This document shows positions 34,791-47,031 of a DNA stretch of 64,000 nt, piece after piece. The stretch is taken from positions 1-64,000 of the forward strand of contig NJPS01000018.1 in assembly GCA_002946415.1 (NCBI GenBank), read 5' to 3'. Under the pieces are notes generated by a model. The model saw only the letters and a list, made by a program, of their open reading frames with translations, did no database searches and was not told the origin of the DNA. Position 1 is the first letter of the stretch. Every line of letters begins with the position of its first letter. The translations under genes were made by a program, and so were the position numbers. Source of the stretch: Rutstroemia sp. NJR-2017a BVV2 (Eukaryota > Ascomycota > Leotiomycetes > Helotiales > Rutstroemiaceae).

Positions 34791-35578
34791 TGCGCTGCTC
34801 GTGCTGATGGAGCAACGAGCGTAACTTTGTCGGATTTCCTAAGCTCGGCGTATGCTGCACCTCTCGTGCGCTAAGTTTTCGCTTTATTCATGCTTGGCAC
34901 TACCGGTCCCAGCGTACTGCTCGGAACACGGTAGAAGTGACATGTTTAGCATGATGTATAATATGGTGGAATGGGGTTTCTTTTCCACCATGGAGATCCT
35001 ATACAGCATACCTTGTTCCTTTGATGCTCTACTCAATTCCTTTAGTTCTGATTCCCTCAGCCCAAATACTATCCAACAACTCTAAAAACGTCGTCAAAAT
35101 ACGGAACATGGCGAGTTATGCGCTGAAAGACGAGTTGTTCGACGGTCTCGACGAGATGTATGGTGGGTCAAGGGAGGAAAGAGGATCAATACATATGGTG
35201 AGAATATCTATATGGGGATTGCATAAATGTATGGTCCCAGAGGCAGTATTGGTCTACGAATGATAACATCAGGATAACTCAGAAAGCCTAGCGCAGTAAC
35301 CAATTGTTGCACTTCCCGACAACCCGGTAATTGCCGGGAATATGATAACCTATCACTTGGACAGGGATCGGCCCGCGCATGGTTGGTCAATTCTACACCG
35401 GGGGATAGGGAGTCGGAAGGAACCAAATCTGACTGTGTCCAGGACTATTTTTCGTTTTAGAAGAGTCATCCATCAACCATCGAAATCCAGAGCTGACCAG
35501 CTCTATAACTACCGCAGCCTTCCCTCGCACCGTATTTAATCGGAACGAAATTTCAATCACAACTCCTCCGCTTACATC
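34791..35578. other. Intergenic, 0.79 kb
   Basis: A short frame at 35021-35263 contains IRNMASYALKDELFDGLDEMYGG but has no known relatives that I recognise. TATAACTA near 35503 could serve the following SDR gene. Confidence 0.35.
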
Positions 35579-36717
35579 ATGGGCAATATTTTAAGCCAAT
35601 TCTACTTCATCCCGGCTGCGCCTTTCACGGAGAAGAACTGCCCCGATCAAAGTGGTCGAGTAAGTGGATTATCTTTTACCCGCACTTCTAAACTTCTAAC
35701 GCGTTCGTTCATCTCTATAGATATTTCTTGTGACGGGTGGTTACGCAGGCGTTGGTTTCGAGCTATGTAGAATTCTATACGCCCACAACGCAACTGTTTG
35801 GATCGCAGGTCGCTCCGCATCGAAAGCGGAGAAAGCAATCTCCACTATCAAACAGGAATCACCCGAAAGCAAAGGCCAAGTCGAGTTTCTGCAACTTGAC
35901 TTATCCGACCTATCTACCATTAAACCTGCAGTTCAGTCCTTCACTGCTAAACAAGAACGCCTCGATGTCCTTATGAACAATGCTGGTGTAGGGCATACCC
36001 ACTTCCCCTTTGACCATAGTTTCCACTACTTATGTAACTGTGAGATTTTAGGTCATGTATCCTCCCGAGGGCAGCATCGACGCGCAAGGGAATGACCTGC
36101 AGATAGGTACCAATTGCCTAGGTCACTACCTGCTTTATCAGCTCCTCCTGCCCCTTCTCACAAAAACTGCCTCCTCTTCTCCAAAAGGCAGTGTACGTGT
36201 TGGATGGGCTGCTTCTATTGCCGTCCACATTGCCTCGCCACGGCCACAAGGTATTGTTATCGATCATAACGGCTACCCCGAAGACAAAGGCGTAACGGAT
36301 AACTACGGCCAGAGTAAAGTTGGTAATGTTTTTCTGGCGCAAGAATGTGCCAAAACTACACCGGAAACGGGAGTCGTACATGCGGCTTTCAATCCAGGCA
36401 ATTTGCGTACGGAGCTACAGCGGCATTGGACCGGTGTAGGTGCCTGGATCACGGTGAGTGGTGACATTCTTGCGCACCGGTAGATTACTTGCTTACGAGG
36501 AATCTGTTTCCAGGATAAACTGTTCGTATATCCACCGGTCTATGGTGCATACACGGAACTCTGGACAGCGCTTGCTCCAGAACTGACACCCGAGATGAGC
36601 GGCGCTTATATCTATCCTTGGGGGAGATTTGGTGGTCTTCCCGAAAGGCTCGTGGGGACGGACACTTCCGCTAAGTTCGTGGAGTGGTGTGGTAAACGGA
36701 CGGAGGCCTTCGCATAG
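35579..36717 (+). CDS. Classical SDR, retinol dehydrogenase/WWOX-like
   Basis: Four exons (35579-35659, 35721-35987, 36052-36453, 36514-36717) join in frame to 317 residues. The nucleotide-binding motif is IFLVTGGYAGVGFELC, in which Tyr-Ala replace the more common Asn-Ser/Thr. The structural NNAG motif is split by intron 2. NCLGHYLLYQLLLPLL, the catalytic Ser in GWAASIAVHIAS and the YGQSK pair (Tyr and Lys) complete the active site. It oxidises or reduces an alcohol/ketone with NAD(P)(H); the substrate is unknown. The first exon resembles the N-terminal segment of fungal daunorubicin C-13 ketoreductase-like SDRs. It lies between two P450 pseudogenes and appears intact. Confidence 0.9.
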
Positions 36718-37020
36718 ATTTAGATTGGGATCATATAGAGGGTCTTCTGCTTGAGCTGGCGAGCTTCTAAGCCTCTCTTTTAGTACATGTATTTGTATTA
36801 GGACTATTGAGACCTACACACCGATCATTTTTGTCTACTATTCACATCTTTCCAATACCAGGGTATCTCCCAATGTACCCAATCCCGCTATAATATCTTT
36901 TTACAAACACGCTGTGAGATGTGGTGCTGAGCTTCCCTTTAGGACAGTTGTTTTTTAATCCACAATTCATACTTTTACCGTGCGCAAATCAGACTCTGCG
37001 ACATTGTGCAGCCACCAGAA
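36718..37020. other. Intergenic, 0.3 kb
   Basis: Convergent 3' flanks of the SDR gene and P450 pseudogene 2. Nothing else seen. Confidence 0.5.
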
Positions 37021-38008
37021 TCAACATCTCTTGACCCAAGTCAAAACAGCCTCCTCGGGACGAAGTAACTTGAACATCAGCTTGAATCCTGTATGCTCTT
37101 TGATTAGTAACTGCAATTGCTGTTTTGCCGCCTTCTCATCCTTCCAGTCCAGCAGCACAGGCTTCGCTTTATATTTGCGAAACAGGCTTGCCATTACAGC
37201 AACCCACTCAACCTGGGCAAGCTTCCCACCCGGGCAAGCTCTCGCACCTGTAGACCACGCAATGAATGGATTCGCGTCTTTGAGGAATTCCATCAATGAT
37301 TCCGAATCTAATATTGAACAATTGTAGACGAGGCGGCTGAGGATTTAGAAACTATCCATCGAGAAGGCTCCCACTCGAGGGGATTGGGACTCTACTAGAA
37401 GAATATGGAATCAGTAATTTCTCATCGTGAAATTTTAGGAGAAGCTTGACAAAACAAAATGCGGAAGGCACAGAGCTTACATATCGAGGATATGTGTGTA
37501 AATCTGAGTAGCTAGGTACATCATCGTATGAGGGGGAAGCATATAAGTATGATCCCCGACCTTGAGAGTTCTTGCTTTCGAACCAGTAGCCCTAAGAATC
37601 GCGGAAGGTGAGTAAAGGCGTACTGTCTCATACTTTACATTGAATATTAGTATGCTATCACACCAAAGAGTACAAACGTACCATGGCAGCTAGGCAACGC
37701 TTGAGTCGAGGAAATAATTCGGTGTATGATGAGTTCTCAGGCTTCGTATCGCCTAATACAACGTTGATCTCCTCGCAAATTTAATGGGCAAAATCACAAT
37801 GGGCAAGCCTGCTTTCTTGATGGTAGTAATTGAGAGCTAAGCAATGTAACAGATAAAGCATGTATCCAGAAAACGCGAGAATAAAGGCCAGGAGGAATAG
37901 GTGACCCGCCATGATCGTGATGGGCACAACGTTCAATATCGATGAGAATGAACGTAGAGCGAAGTAAGCGTGTTTTGGCTGGGTACAATACAAGTGTTGA
38001 TTCCACAA
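37021..38008 (-). pseudogene. Cytochrome P450 pseudogene 2 (C-terminal half)
   Basis: The minus strand holds the region from about the I helix to the end of a P450. EEINVVLGDTKPENSSYTELFPRL comes before an intron (GTACGT...AAAG), then YETVRLYSPSAILRATG with the ExxR motif, MLPPHTMMYLATQIYTH, EWEPSRW, and the heme loop FIAWSTGARACPGGKLAQVEW. An in-frame TAA at 37781-37783 interrupts otherwise continuous coding, and a frame change lies between the PSRW segment and the heme exon (about 37320). The N-terminal half, with membrane anchor and proline hinge, is missing; upstream DNA is AT-rich. The heme loop differs from that of pseudogene 1, so the two are from different P450 families. Confidence 0.82.
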
Positions 38009-39436
38009 ATATCAAGCTTCGGAACTTATAAGACGAGTGATTATGCAACTGCTAGACTTTAACACAACCAACTCGTTGCGTTTCATAGTTCCCAACTTTT
38101 TACTCGATAACGAGTACCAACGGTTAGTTGGTTTTGAGCACCCCAGCCCTAGAACAAGCACTGTCAATGCTTAAAATGAATATATGTTTCACAGTATGTT
38201 TGTGAGGGCACATGAGTAGACAACTGGTTTACGTAGTAATAAAAAAAAAAATTAAAACTATCAAACTTCTATTAAATGGAGATCACCGAAGTGACCGAAC
38301 AAACGCACTTGCGCAGAGTCTTCATCGGGAGGCCCTAGCCTTTCAATGAAAGAATATAACACATGGTCAGCACTTCAGATTCCTGTCCAAGTGTCAGAAG
38401 TAATCTGTTATTTCAACATATGTTAGTAAGATCAATCCATTAGTCCCGGTCTTATGTGCCATGAATGTGCATCAGTAAATGCACGGCGAAGTGCACAACC
38501 AGTAACTAACAGCTCTCTCTATATTTCTTCTTTCCTTTGGTACTAGGCCCACGTATTCAGTCAGCTGCTTTTCTGTAGCCTTCGCCATTCAAGCTGTCAT
38601 CGCGAAACTCTACGTCGACACCGATTCCGGCGACGTAGCTGAAGTCTAAGAGAACATCATAACGATGTTACGATAAATGGGGACAGCCACGACTCAAATA
38701 CTTATTGAATTCTGGCTCCACTGGCTCTAAACTGGAGCTCACATGGCACAAGTCGATTCCCGAGATTTGATTCTATATGCACAACAACCCATCCATCCCA
38801 AGGAGCTATCTATGAGGCTTCAGTAACGCAGCTGCGTCCCCGAATCCACATGACGGAATGAGTACAAAGTTCATTGACTCGCTCTGGGATTCTCTTCAGC
38901 CGTCGAGCCTACAGCTCTGTATGATCGAAAGAAATAATGATGGCACCAACCGCTTGCACCGTGTGTCGCTAGGATGACTGTGCCGGAGTACATTCGGAGT
39001 AAGATCTTATATTGGTAGAAGCCGTAGCGACATCCATATTCAACGATGCTCTCCGCAGCCCACTCTTAATATAGTCCAGCTCTTGACTTAAAGATCTTTT
39101 GGATTGAAACATTTTCGCTTTCACGGAGCTTCTGAAATTGTCAAGGGATTTCTGCCTTTCCCGTGATTTGATTTGCTGAAAATAGTTTGATGTTGAAGCA
39201 GTGATACCCCACTCCGCTGTAAGATATAGCAGGCCCCGTTAAAAGCCTAATTTGGTTAGAAGCATCGGAGAAGTGCTAAGGTACTTCATCTGCCCAGCCA
39301 TTTGTCATCTAACCTTAAGGTTGCACTCGCACTCTATCAACAATCCATCCCGTCGACCTTCAATGCCCACGCGCGAAAGCATTTTGCGCTGCGACGTCCA
39401 TATAATGTCACTCAATCATTGTCCCAGCCACAGAAG
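38009..39436. other. Intergenic, 1.4 kb, AT-rich in part
   Basis: Contains a poly-A stretch near 38240. No gene seen. Its right end should hold the promoter of the Zn2Cys6 gene. Confidence 0.45.
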
Positions 39437-41604
39437 ATGAGTCAACACAGCCGTTCAGATGAAGGAGAGCAGCCGCACTCGGATGTTTCAAGATCAACAA
39501 CCGGTAAGAGATCTCGTGATCAGGTCGATAAACTTTCAAAAATACCAGCTTCTATCAAATCATGCAATGAGTGCAGGCAGCAAAAGGTAATCCACCCAGG
39601 CGACTTCAAAATGGATGACGATACTAATTGATTCTCATAGTTAGGTTGTAACGTTGTGAAGGAACCATTTCAGGCATGTTCACGATGTCACCGACTCGGG
39701 ATCCCGTGCAAACTGGATTCGGATTTCAAACGCGTTGCCAAGCGACAGTAAGTGTGCCGATGCGCTATCTCGTCAGCACAGCTATCTAATTTCAAAAGCA
39801 AACATACCGAAATGCAAAAGGAAATCAAGGAGCTTAGAGAATTGGTCGCCAAACAATCAGCACAGCTTGCTGCTTCGAATGCGAAGGAAAATGGGATTTT
39901 CAACACAAGCTCCAACCTTGACTCTAAGCCAAAAGACCAGGAGATCGAGAACATCACAGTTTCTGGTGATCAGCTTGCGTTTCTATTCGACCAGTTGCGT
40001 TATTCTCTGTGCATCTGTTGGCTCCTTCTAATCAAGCTCCATCTAGGTTCTTTTCTCGATATCATTACATATGTCCCATCCTGGATCCAACCCAATCATG
40101 TGATCAATATTTCGCGCAAGATCCTTTGCTAGGCTGGGTCATTGTACTTGTTTCATCGCGAAGATATCCTCAGGACTCTACTTTGGTTTTAAGACTGTCC
40201 GCTCCATTCATGAAAAAATTGGGCTGCGCGATATCTGACATGCCTCAGCGCCAATCCACTGTCAAAGCCCTTGCGATCTTGTGCACCTGGCCCATACCTC
40301 TTATTCGGGGCTTCACGAAAAGTAGAAATGACAAGGCTGCACCAACTATGGGTCTCAGCGAGCTAGATCCTACATGGATGTTGAGCGGATTCATGATGCA
40401 AATAGCACTCCAGCTCGGGCATCACCGGCCTCTCCATGCTCAAGACTTCCTCAAACAGACACGGGAAGTTACAGATGCGGAACTAAAGGATAGGAAGTTA
40501 ACTTGGGCCATATGTAACATTGTTTCTCAAAGGTCCGTACAGCAATCAGAGCTCTCCGGAGCGGGATTAATATATACTTTAGTGTATCTATTTCCAACGG
40601 GCAACCCTCAATGACGATATACGACTGGGGTCTCGGAGATGGCCTGAAGGAAACTCCCGGGATTTTGCCACTCGACATCATCCAACGACTCAAAATCGAA
40701 AAGTTCTGCCAAACCATCACCAAGACGTTATATTCCGACTCTTCGCGATTGACCGGTGTACTTGTAGAAGCCGAGCAGCCCGCCGCATTAGACATGCTAG
40801 AACGACTCTATCAACAGCTGGAGTCTGAAAGCTTAGGTTTTTCATGTGAGCTTATAAACACCCTCATCGAATCATACTGACTTTTGAAAAGCTCTCAACA
40901 AGCTTTACCTGCTTGCAGCCCGACTTCATCTTCATGCATTCGCGTTCTTCATTTCTCCTCTCATGCCAACATACTTCACAGCACTTTCCTCGCTTTACAA
41001 AAGCGCTACAAGTTTCATTCAAGCCACTTTGGATCATGATCTACACTCTGAGGCAATCCTTCCTTATTGTTCGAACTACATCCTGAAGAATTTGGTCTCC
41101 GCGTCCTGTGCACTGCTGAAAATTCTCAACAGCACATACGCCATACAGTTTGACGGCACACAAGGAAGATCTCTTTTCAATGCCGCGGTACTTGCTCTAC
41201 GATCCACTAGTTTATCCACGAATGATTTTGGGGATCGGATTGCGGAAGCATTAACGAGGATGTGGAGAGCTGCCGGATCTGGCGAGCCAAACCGCCCGAA
41301 CAACAGCGATTATGGTCCGTTGGAGCTTAGGATTCAATCAAGGATGAATATCAGTCATGTTCATGATTGCTTCATGAGATGGAGATCAACTATTAATCCA
41401 CCTCCTGCTCCAAAAGTACAAGCTCCGTCATTTCCTACGAATGCATCGGACGTCCCGTTTGGTGTTCAAGAACAACAAACGCCGTACCTTCAGCCAGGTT
41501 CCATGGATGATCCTCTGAATTTCCCGCCTATACTTGCGGATTTTGATCTCTTCAATTCTCTGGATTGGAATTTCGATGATAATATGCTTACGAATTGGTC
41601 ATGA
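39437..41604 (+). CDS. Zn(II)2Cys6 transcription factor
   Basis: Six exons (39437-39586, 39641-39747, 39799-39993, 40047-40532, 40583-40845, 40892-41604) give 637 residues with frame preserved throughout. The DNA-binding cluster has Cys43, Cys46, Cys53, Cys63, Cys66 and Cys73 (CNECRQQKLGC and ACSRCHRLGIPC) and is itself interrupted by an intron, as is common. A short coiled coil follows (EMQKEIKELRELVAKQSAQLAA), the usual dimerisation element. The middle region FFSRYHYICPILDP and QIALQLGHHRP fits the fungal transcription factor domain. The C-terminus is rich in Asp and Phe (ILADFDLFNSLDWNFDDN), a likely activation region. It may have regulated the surrounding SDR/P450 genes; this is positional inference. 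Confidence 0.92.
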
Positions 41605-41866
41605 GCAGGTGAAGAGGGTGAGCAAGTATCTACCCATGAATTTGTGTGTTTGGTTGGACAACATGCTTTGCTCATATTCATATACCTAATTAATAACGCT
41701 CACCTTATCTTATGGAAAAAACTCACGTCGAATACAAACCGTTCATATACATTGGATCCTTTGAATAATGACCTTTATCTGCCCTCACCTGTCACACCTC
41801 TGGAGGTCTACCCATCTATCATACCTTCCCAGTCAATAAACACGAATTCCTCCTACTTCGAATCCC

Positions 41867-43405
41867 TCAGATCTTCGACCCCCCTCTAATTTTCGTCCTT
41901 TTGCGCAGTGCTGTTACAATTAAAATAGCAATATACAGCACCCCAACTGCTGCAGCGATCACACCATACGCAATCTCACCATTAGTGGTATTTGCAGCCA
42001 ACTTTAGTCCCAAGCCCCCGTTGATGATAGCAAGAACGATAATGATTCGTCCATAAAGCAAGTGCATCCAACCAAACACTCCCCTTCGCTGCGTCTTCAT
42101 ATATCGCCAGTGGTGGATGAGCCCGAGGAAAGGTTGGATGAAGAAGAGGACGACAAGAACGATGCCGAATATCATGTGGGTGGTGTTCACAATCTGGGAG
42201 AAGTTAGTATTACTGGGATGATGGGGTCAACGGGGAGCATACAACGGTTCCAAGACTTGGAGCGACAGCAGCGCCTGTGAGTCCTGATGTAGATGCACCT
42301 GATGCGGAAGACCCAGAGGAGGAGCCCGAAGATCCAGAAGACCCAGAAGACCCTGAAGAACCCGAGGAGGTTGAGGTGGGACGGGAATATCCAGAAGACC
42401 CCGTAGCTGTAGCCCACGGTGGTGCACCGGTACCACTATACCCTCCAAATCCACCATCATATTGTCTCTTACTGATGTCCACTGTTTCAATAATCGTGCG
42501 AGCTGTGAGCGCTGACCCAGAGAAAGCACCCAACCTTAGATTTGCAAGCTTGATACCCAGCCCAAGTCCAATAACCAACATGACAAATGAGAACATTTGA
42601 AGGAATGCGTGAAGCCATGGACGTCCAAAGATGCGCATTGATAATGCACCTAGTGGGAAGAGTAATACGACCGTAACGCCCATAATGATTCCATGAGCTT
42701 TATCGTAAGTTTGAATCTCGGCGAATCCACCACCAGTCGAACTTGACGAGCTGCTGGAGCCCGTCGAACCATTGCCTGAGGAGGATGTTGTTGCAGCTGC
42801 CGTGGCGGTGAAGGGATTCGAATCGGTGCCCAGTTGAGCTTGCGATAAATCGAATGTGAATGAACGGTAGTTTGATCCCGAATGCTGGGAGATGCTGTGT
42901 GATGTATCCGTGCTGTCAATCGCGCTGCCTGAATTCCAGGCCGCTATCCAGTTTGACGACGTGGATGTGGTGGAGGACAAGTATGAGGAGCAGGTGGTAC
43001 AGAGAACATTTGCAACCATGTTGCCGTCCACGATCCCGCTGCCAGCGAGAAGCTGCACCTGGATACTGCTATCATACTTCGGTTCGACTTCTCCGGTGCC
43101 TTTCCTGGGACTGATTGTTACGTTTCCGTTGCCATCGGCATACATAACAAAGATGTAGCTTCCGGCCATTTGAGATCCGATGCCCACGCCTACCCATTGA
43201 TACGATGTGGGTGCAGACAGTTGGATGTAGACATTGTTGGAATTGCTTGAGGTGACACCCACGGCGTATGAGGGACCTCCAGACGAATATGTTGCGAGGG
43301 AGTGTACGGTTGGGACTACAATTGGTCAGCTTACGCCTGTGGTTACTTGGCTGGGTGCGTACCGAAGCTCAGCGCTGCAGCGACGAAAGCGCTATATGGC
43401 TTCAT
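41867..43405 (-). CDS. Secreted DOMON / cytochrome b561 membrane protein
   Basis: Three exons (43405-43363, 43315-42243, 42193-41867) give 480 residues. Residues 1-20 are a signal peptide. The N-terminal domain (YQWVGVGIGSQMAGSYIFVMYAD ... HSGSNYRSFTFDL) matches the heme-b DOMON domain of cellobiose-dehydrogenase cytochromes, with a Met and a His as possible axial ligands. After a Ser/Gly linker come five hydrophobic helices of a b561 core, with histidines in AHGIIMG, PWLHAFLQ, TTHMIFG and FGWMHLLYGR that can bind two hemes. The predicted function is transmembrane electron transfer, for example ferric or quinone reduction at the cell surface. Between helices 2 and 3 an insertion of about 100 residues contains SKRQ and a long Ser/Gly repeat. 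Confidence 0.9.
42290..42382 (-). repeat. Trinucleotide-type repeat coding for Ser/Gly
   Basis: Within the b561 gene, imperfect repeats encode (GSS)n between transmembrane helices 2 and 3. The opposite strand shows a spurious acidic frame of EDPEDPEEPE type. Confidence 0.8.
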
Positions 43406-45174
43406 TTTAATAGATTGTCGAGGTCAATTCGTTTCTCAAGATAGCAGAATACTTCATAAGAATGCAAAGCTCCGGAAAGCTCGATTGATATGGGATCAAA
43501 CCAACAGCTAAAACGCGGGCAGACTCAGATATAAGACATCGAAAGCATCTACCCTTCCATGGCTTGGTGGCTTGACTGGTATCCAATAGCAATGTCTACA
43601 TATCATCCAAAAACATTTGAAACAAGCAAGCTACCATTGCCCCTCCCGTCAACTCTGAAATACAGTGTTACGTGCAAAAATGGCGTCTTGGACTTGCAAT
43701 TAAGGTCCCAGATATAGACGCTATCCTGATGAATACCTCCGACTACCGATGCGATCTGCAGGACGTGCAGGTCTTTGTTCATGTTTTTCGCACGGCTGGA
43801 CGCGCGGGATGCTGTCATAGACGTGTGATACGTATGAGAAGGTTTGCTTGACTGGGCGGATTGCACTGGCAATTGATCCGAGAGAAGAATATTGATTGCG
43901 CGTCTTTGCAGATGCCAAGGAGGGAAGAGATACTCGAGGGCCCCGTTGGCACGACAAGAGTTCGATGTTGGGCTCTGGTAGTGTTGTGTAACGGGGCTTG
44001 GGGATGGGGAAGTCCGGGTTCGAGAGGGTTTCGGCCGATATTCAATAGTGATAAGCTTATGTGGTATGGTTATAGTATGGGGATTGGCAGCAATCACGTG
44101 CGGAAGTGGGAGCTGACGGTGAGGTGAGGTGGAATGGGATTTTTGTGTTGGCCGGCTTATTCTTCCTTCGATTCATCTGGGTTGTTGGTCGGGTTCGGTA
44201 CCGGTATTAGGCCATGGTGGAGTGGAAATGATATCATCGTCATGCTCCCGCGTCCTGCTCGCGACATTGCAAACTGTCAATGCTATCAGCCGTTCGCGTC
44301 GCGAAGTCAATGGAAAGCAAAGCACATAAAGGCATTTACACTTCTCGCCTAGGTAAATTCATGCTTCCGCCGGCCTTGGCCTCTTCTTATCGAAGGAATA
44401 CTTAGTCCTGAGCAAATATTATATTACCAATACTACCCCTCGATATGTGGAGGCGCAGGTCTTTGCGGGATGGTCGATAGATCCAATACACTCGATATGC
44501 TTTGTTCTGAACTCACGAGACGGCACGAGGACGCGTCATGGAATCTCGAGCTGAATTCCTGCACACAGCCACAATGTTGGCTGTCTTGGACTCTGGGAGT
44601 TGCGATTGACTTCCGGCTCTTCGTTTGGCTGGTTATGTTGAATATGTCCGACTTGGTTGGACCGAATGGTGCCGACTGAGCTGTTCTTCATCGTGATGCT
44701 GCGTTCAGACCACGGTGGAAGCAAGTTGGACTAAGAATGAGCATAGTAGAGTCGACTCTTTGCTTTGTTTACTTGAAATATACCTCGAAATTACTCGTAC
44801 GAGCGTTAGCAGCCGTCGAGTTGTTGCAGTCGGTGGTGCGAAACTTCTTGACAAAGCGCCTAGAAATTGTCCTGATCACTAAGGTTACCCCGCCAAACCC
44901 CCACTATTCCATTCTGTCTCTCCCCACCTGCCCACCCGCCCACCTGCCCACCTGCCCACCTTCCATCGTCGACCATCCATCCTCCACAATGCTGCTGCAA
45001 CGACAACAGAATATGATGGATAATTGTAAATCAATTCCTTTTGGCTACTCGTTATCTACTGAACTCCAAGTAAAGCCATCCTCTCACTTAGCGTGAGCGT
45101 CGTATAGACAGACGGAGCATGTTCGTTTGCTTCCCAAACACACAATCGCAATCGCTGTCGCGCTCTGGCACGAA
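43406..45174. other. Intergenic, 1.8 kb
   Basis: Between divergent b561 and DHODH genes. A leftward frame of 164 codons (43603-44097) has no motif and no splice support. An octamer repeat lies at 44923-44962. Confidence 0.45.
44923..44962 (+). repeat. Octamer tandem repeat upstream of DHODH
   Basis: Five copies of CCCACCTG-like units (the second CCCACCCG, the last CCCACCTT), about 215 bp before the DHODH ATG. It is pyrimidine-rich on this strand and could be a promoter element. Confidence 0.75.
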
Positions 45175-46304
45175 ATGTCCGCGCTCAAAGACAATCAACA
45201 TGCGACCGACCAGAAATCATCTCTGGGTATCTCACCACCACTGATCAATTCTGCGAATCCTGTAAGGAGGCTTTCTACCGCTAAGTTCCTCCTCGCTAAC
45301 ATCTCCAGTGGGCGACGACGCGAGAAGATCTCCTCGCCCTCTACAATTGTCCTCACACCGGCGCCGTCACAATCAGAACTTCCCTACTCAATGCATTTCC
45401 ACACGATCCTCAGACCCATCAATACACGTTCTTTGACTCTGCCACGAATTCCACCTCTGCGAAAATATCCGGCGATGGTAGAAGCGAAGTGATTGAAGGA
45501 GAAACAAACAGCTTAAACACACTAGGCTACTCGCCGACAGCACTTTCCGAATACCTTTCAATTCTACAAGATCTGGTGGGCACCAAACAGCTCAAGGGTC
45601 CCTCAATTAAGCCATGGATAGTCTCTGTTACTGGAACATCCGCAGACGTCGCACACTGCTACGAGCGCATCGCATTCCATCACCGCCCGTCCACGCTCAA
45701 CCTCAAGATGGAAGTCAACCTCTCGTGTCCAAACATTCCCGGCAAACCTCCTCCAGCATACGATGGTGCTGCGCTGAAAGAATACATTGACGCAATATCC
45801 AGAACTATGAAAGTTGTTCACGCAGCGGACGTAGACCCTCGCACTGTCCAAGTCGGCATTAAAACACCACCTTATACATACTCTGCGCAATTTCAATCCT
45901 TGATCTCGGCACTGGAAGCAGCGAGTTTGTCGGAACTGGGAAATCCGATATCTTTTATCACGGCGACGAATACATTGGGGTCGTGTTTAGTGGTTGATTC
46001 GGCTGGACAACCTGCGCTGGAATCGTCGACGGGCGAGGGGATTGGAGGGATGGCCGGGGATGCTCTGCATCCTATTGCGTTGGGGAATGTGAAGACGATT
46101 AGGAGGATGTTGGATGAGTCGGATTGCGAAGATGTGAGGAGGATAGAAATTATTGGGGTGGGCGGTGTGAAGGATGCAGCGGGGTACAAGAGGATGAGGG
46201 GTGTGGGTGCTTCGGTTGTTGGGGTTGGGACGGCGCTGGGGAGGGAAGGGGTTGATGTTTTTGGGAAGATTACTGCTCACCTTACTGCGGAGGATTTAGT
46301 ATAA
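45175..46304 (+). CDS. Dihydroorotate dehydrogenase, class 1A (fumarate) type
   Basis: Two exons, 45175-45261 and 45309-46304, give 360 residues. GISPPLINSANPWATTREDLLALYNC is the start of the class 1 barrel. The class 1A signature NLSCPNIPGKPPPAYD carries the catalytic Cys base; class 2 enzymes have Ser there. SFITATNTLG binds the orotate, and IIGVGGVKDAAGY and GVGASVVGVGTALG bind the FMN phosphate. There is no mitochondrial targeting sequence or membrane helix, so a cytosolic fumarate-linked enzyme is expected, converting dihydroorotate to orotate in pyrimidine synthesis. Filamentous ascomycetes normally rely on the mitochondrial class 2 enzyme, so this copy may be additional or may act on a related dihydropyrimidine. 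Confidence 0.92.
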
Positions 46305-47031
46305 GTGGGTGAGTTCATCAGTGGACAAGTGACTATGTGATTACGTGGTGAGACAATGATATGGAGGTGGGATATTGTGATATCCACGCGGAAGCTATAT
46401 CGTAGCGATCGCACAGTCTTCTGATTTCAAAGCAGCAGCTCATGCTCGCAACTGATTATTTACTCTTCTACGCCGAGGACAGATTTCGTAATCCTCAACA
46501 CGTCCGATACCATATCTAAGACCGTTTCATCTCATCCCAGGATGACCCTGTCGTCGCTCAGGGCTGACCCGCCTGCATCTACTCGGGACCACGCATTACC
46601 GAGTAAGGGTTATGCGACAAAACGCAAAGACCATTCTTTGGACCTGCCTTCCCAAAGTCTCGGAAAGGAGCTATGGCATTTACAATTTACGTGGTATGGT
46701 CTTTTGCATGATGCTAGGCAGGGGAGTAAGTGGGAATGCGAAAGTGAAAATGAAAATGAAAATCGCATTGAATGGTATCTAGTCTGACTCGCTGTTGCAA
46801 ATCACCACCGAAAAAAAGGAAACGTTTGTTTAATCCTCCACGTGAGACATCGACATTGAAGTCTTTTATTCTCTAGTCTGCTATCGTCCAGAATTACTCC
46901 ACCTGTCCGTCCCATTACTCCTGCGTCTGTAATACTCCCCCTCCACTCTCTTGCACCTCCCACCTCCCACCCCCACTCGATTTCCTACTCACACCACAGC
47001 AATCTCGTCCCAACCCAGCCGACTCATCCAC
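46305..47031. other. Intergenic, 0.73 kb
   Basis: Between convergent DHODH and ferritin-like genes. A rightward frame at 46542-46787 has no support. Confidence 0.45.

Noticed and set aside
42277..42600. Acidic EDPEDPEEPE frame on the plus strand
   Set aside because: It is the antisense reading of the Ser/Gly triplet repeat in the b561 gene.
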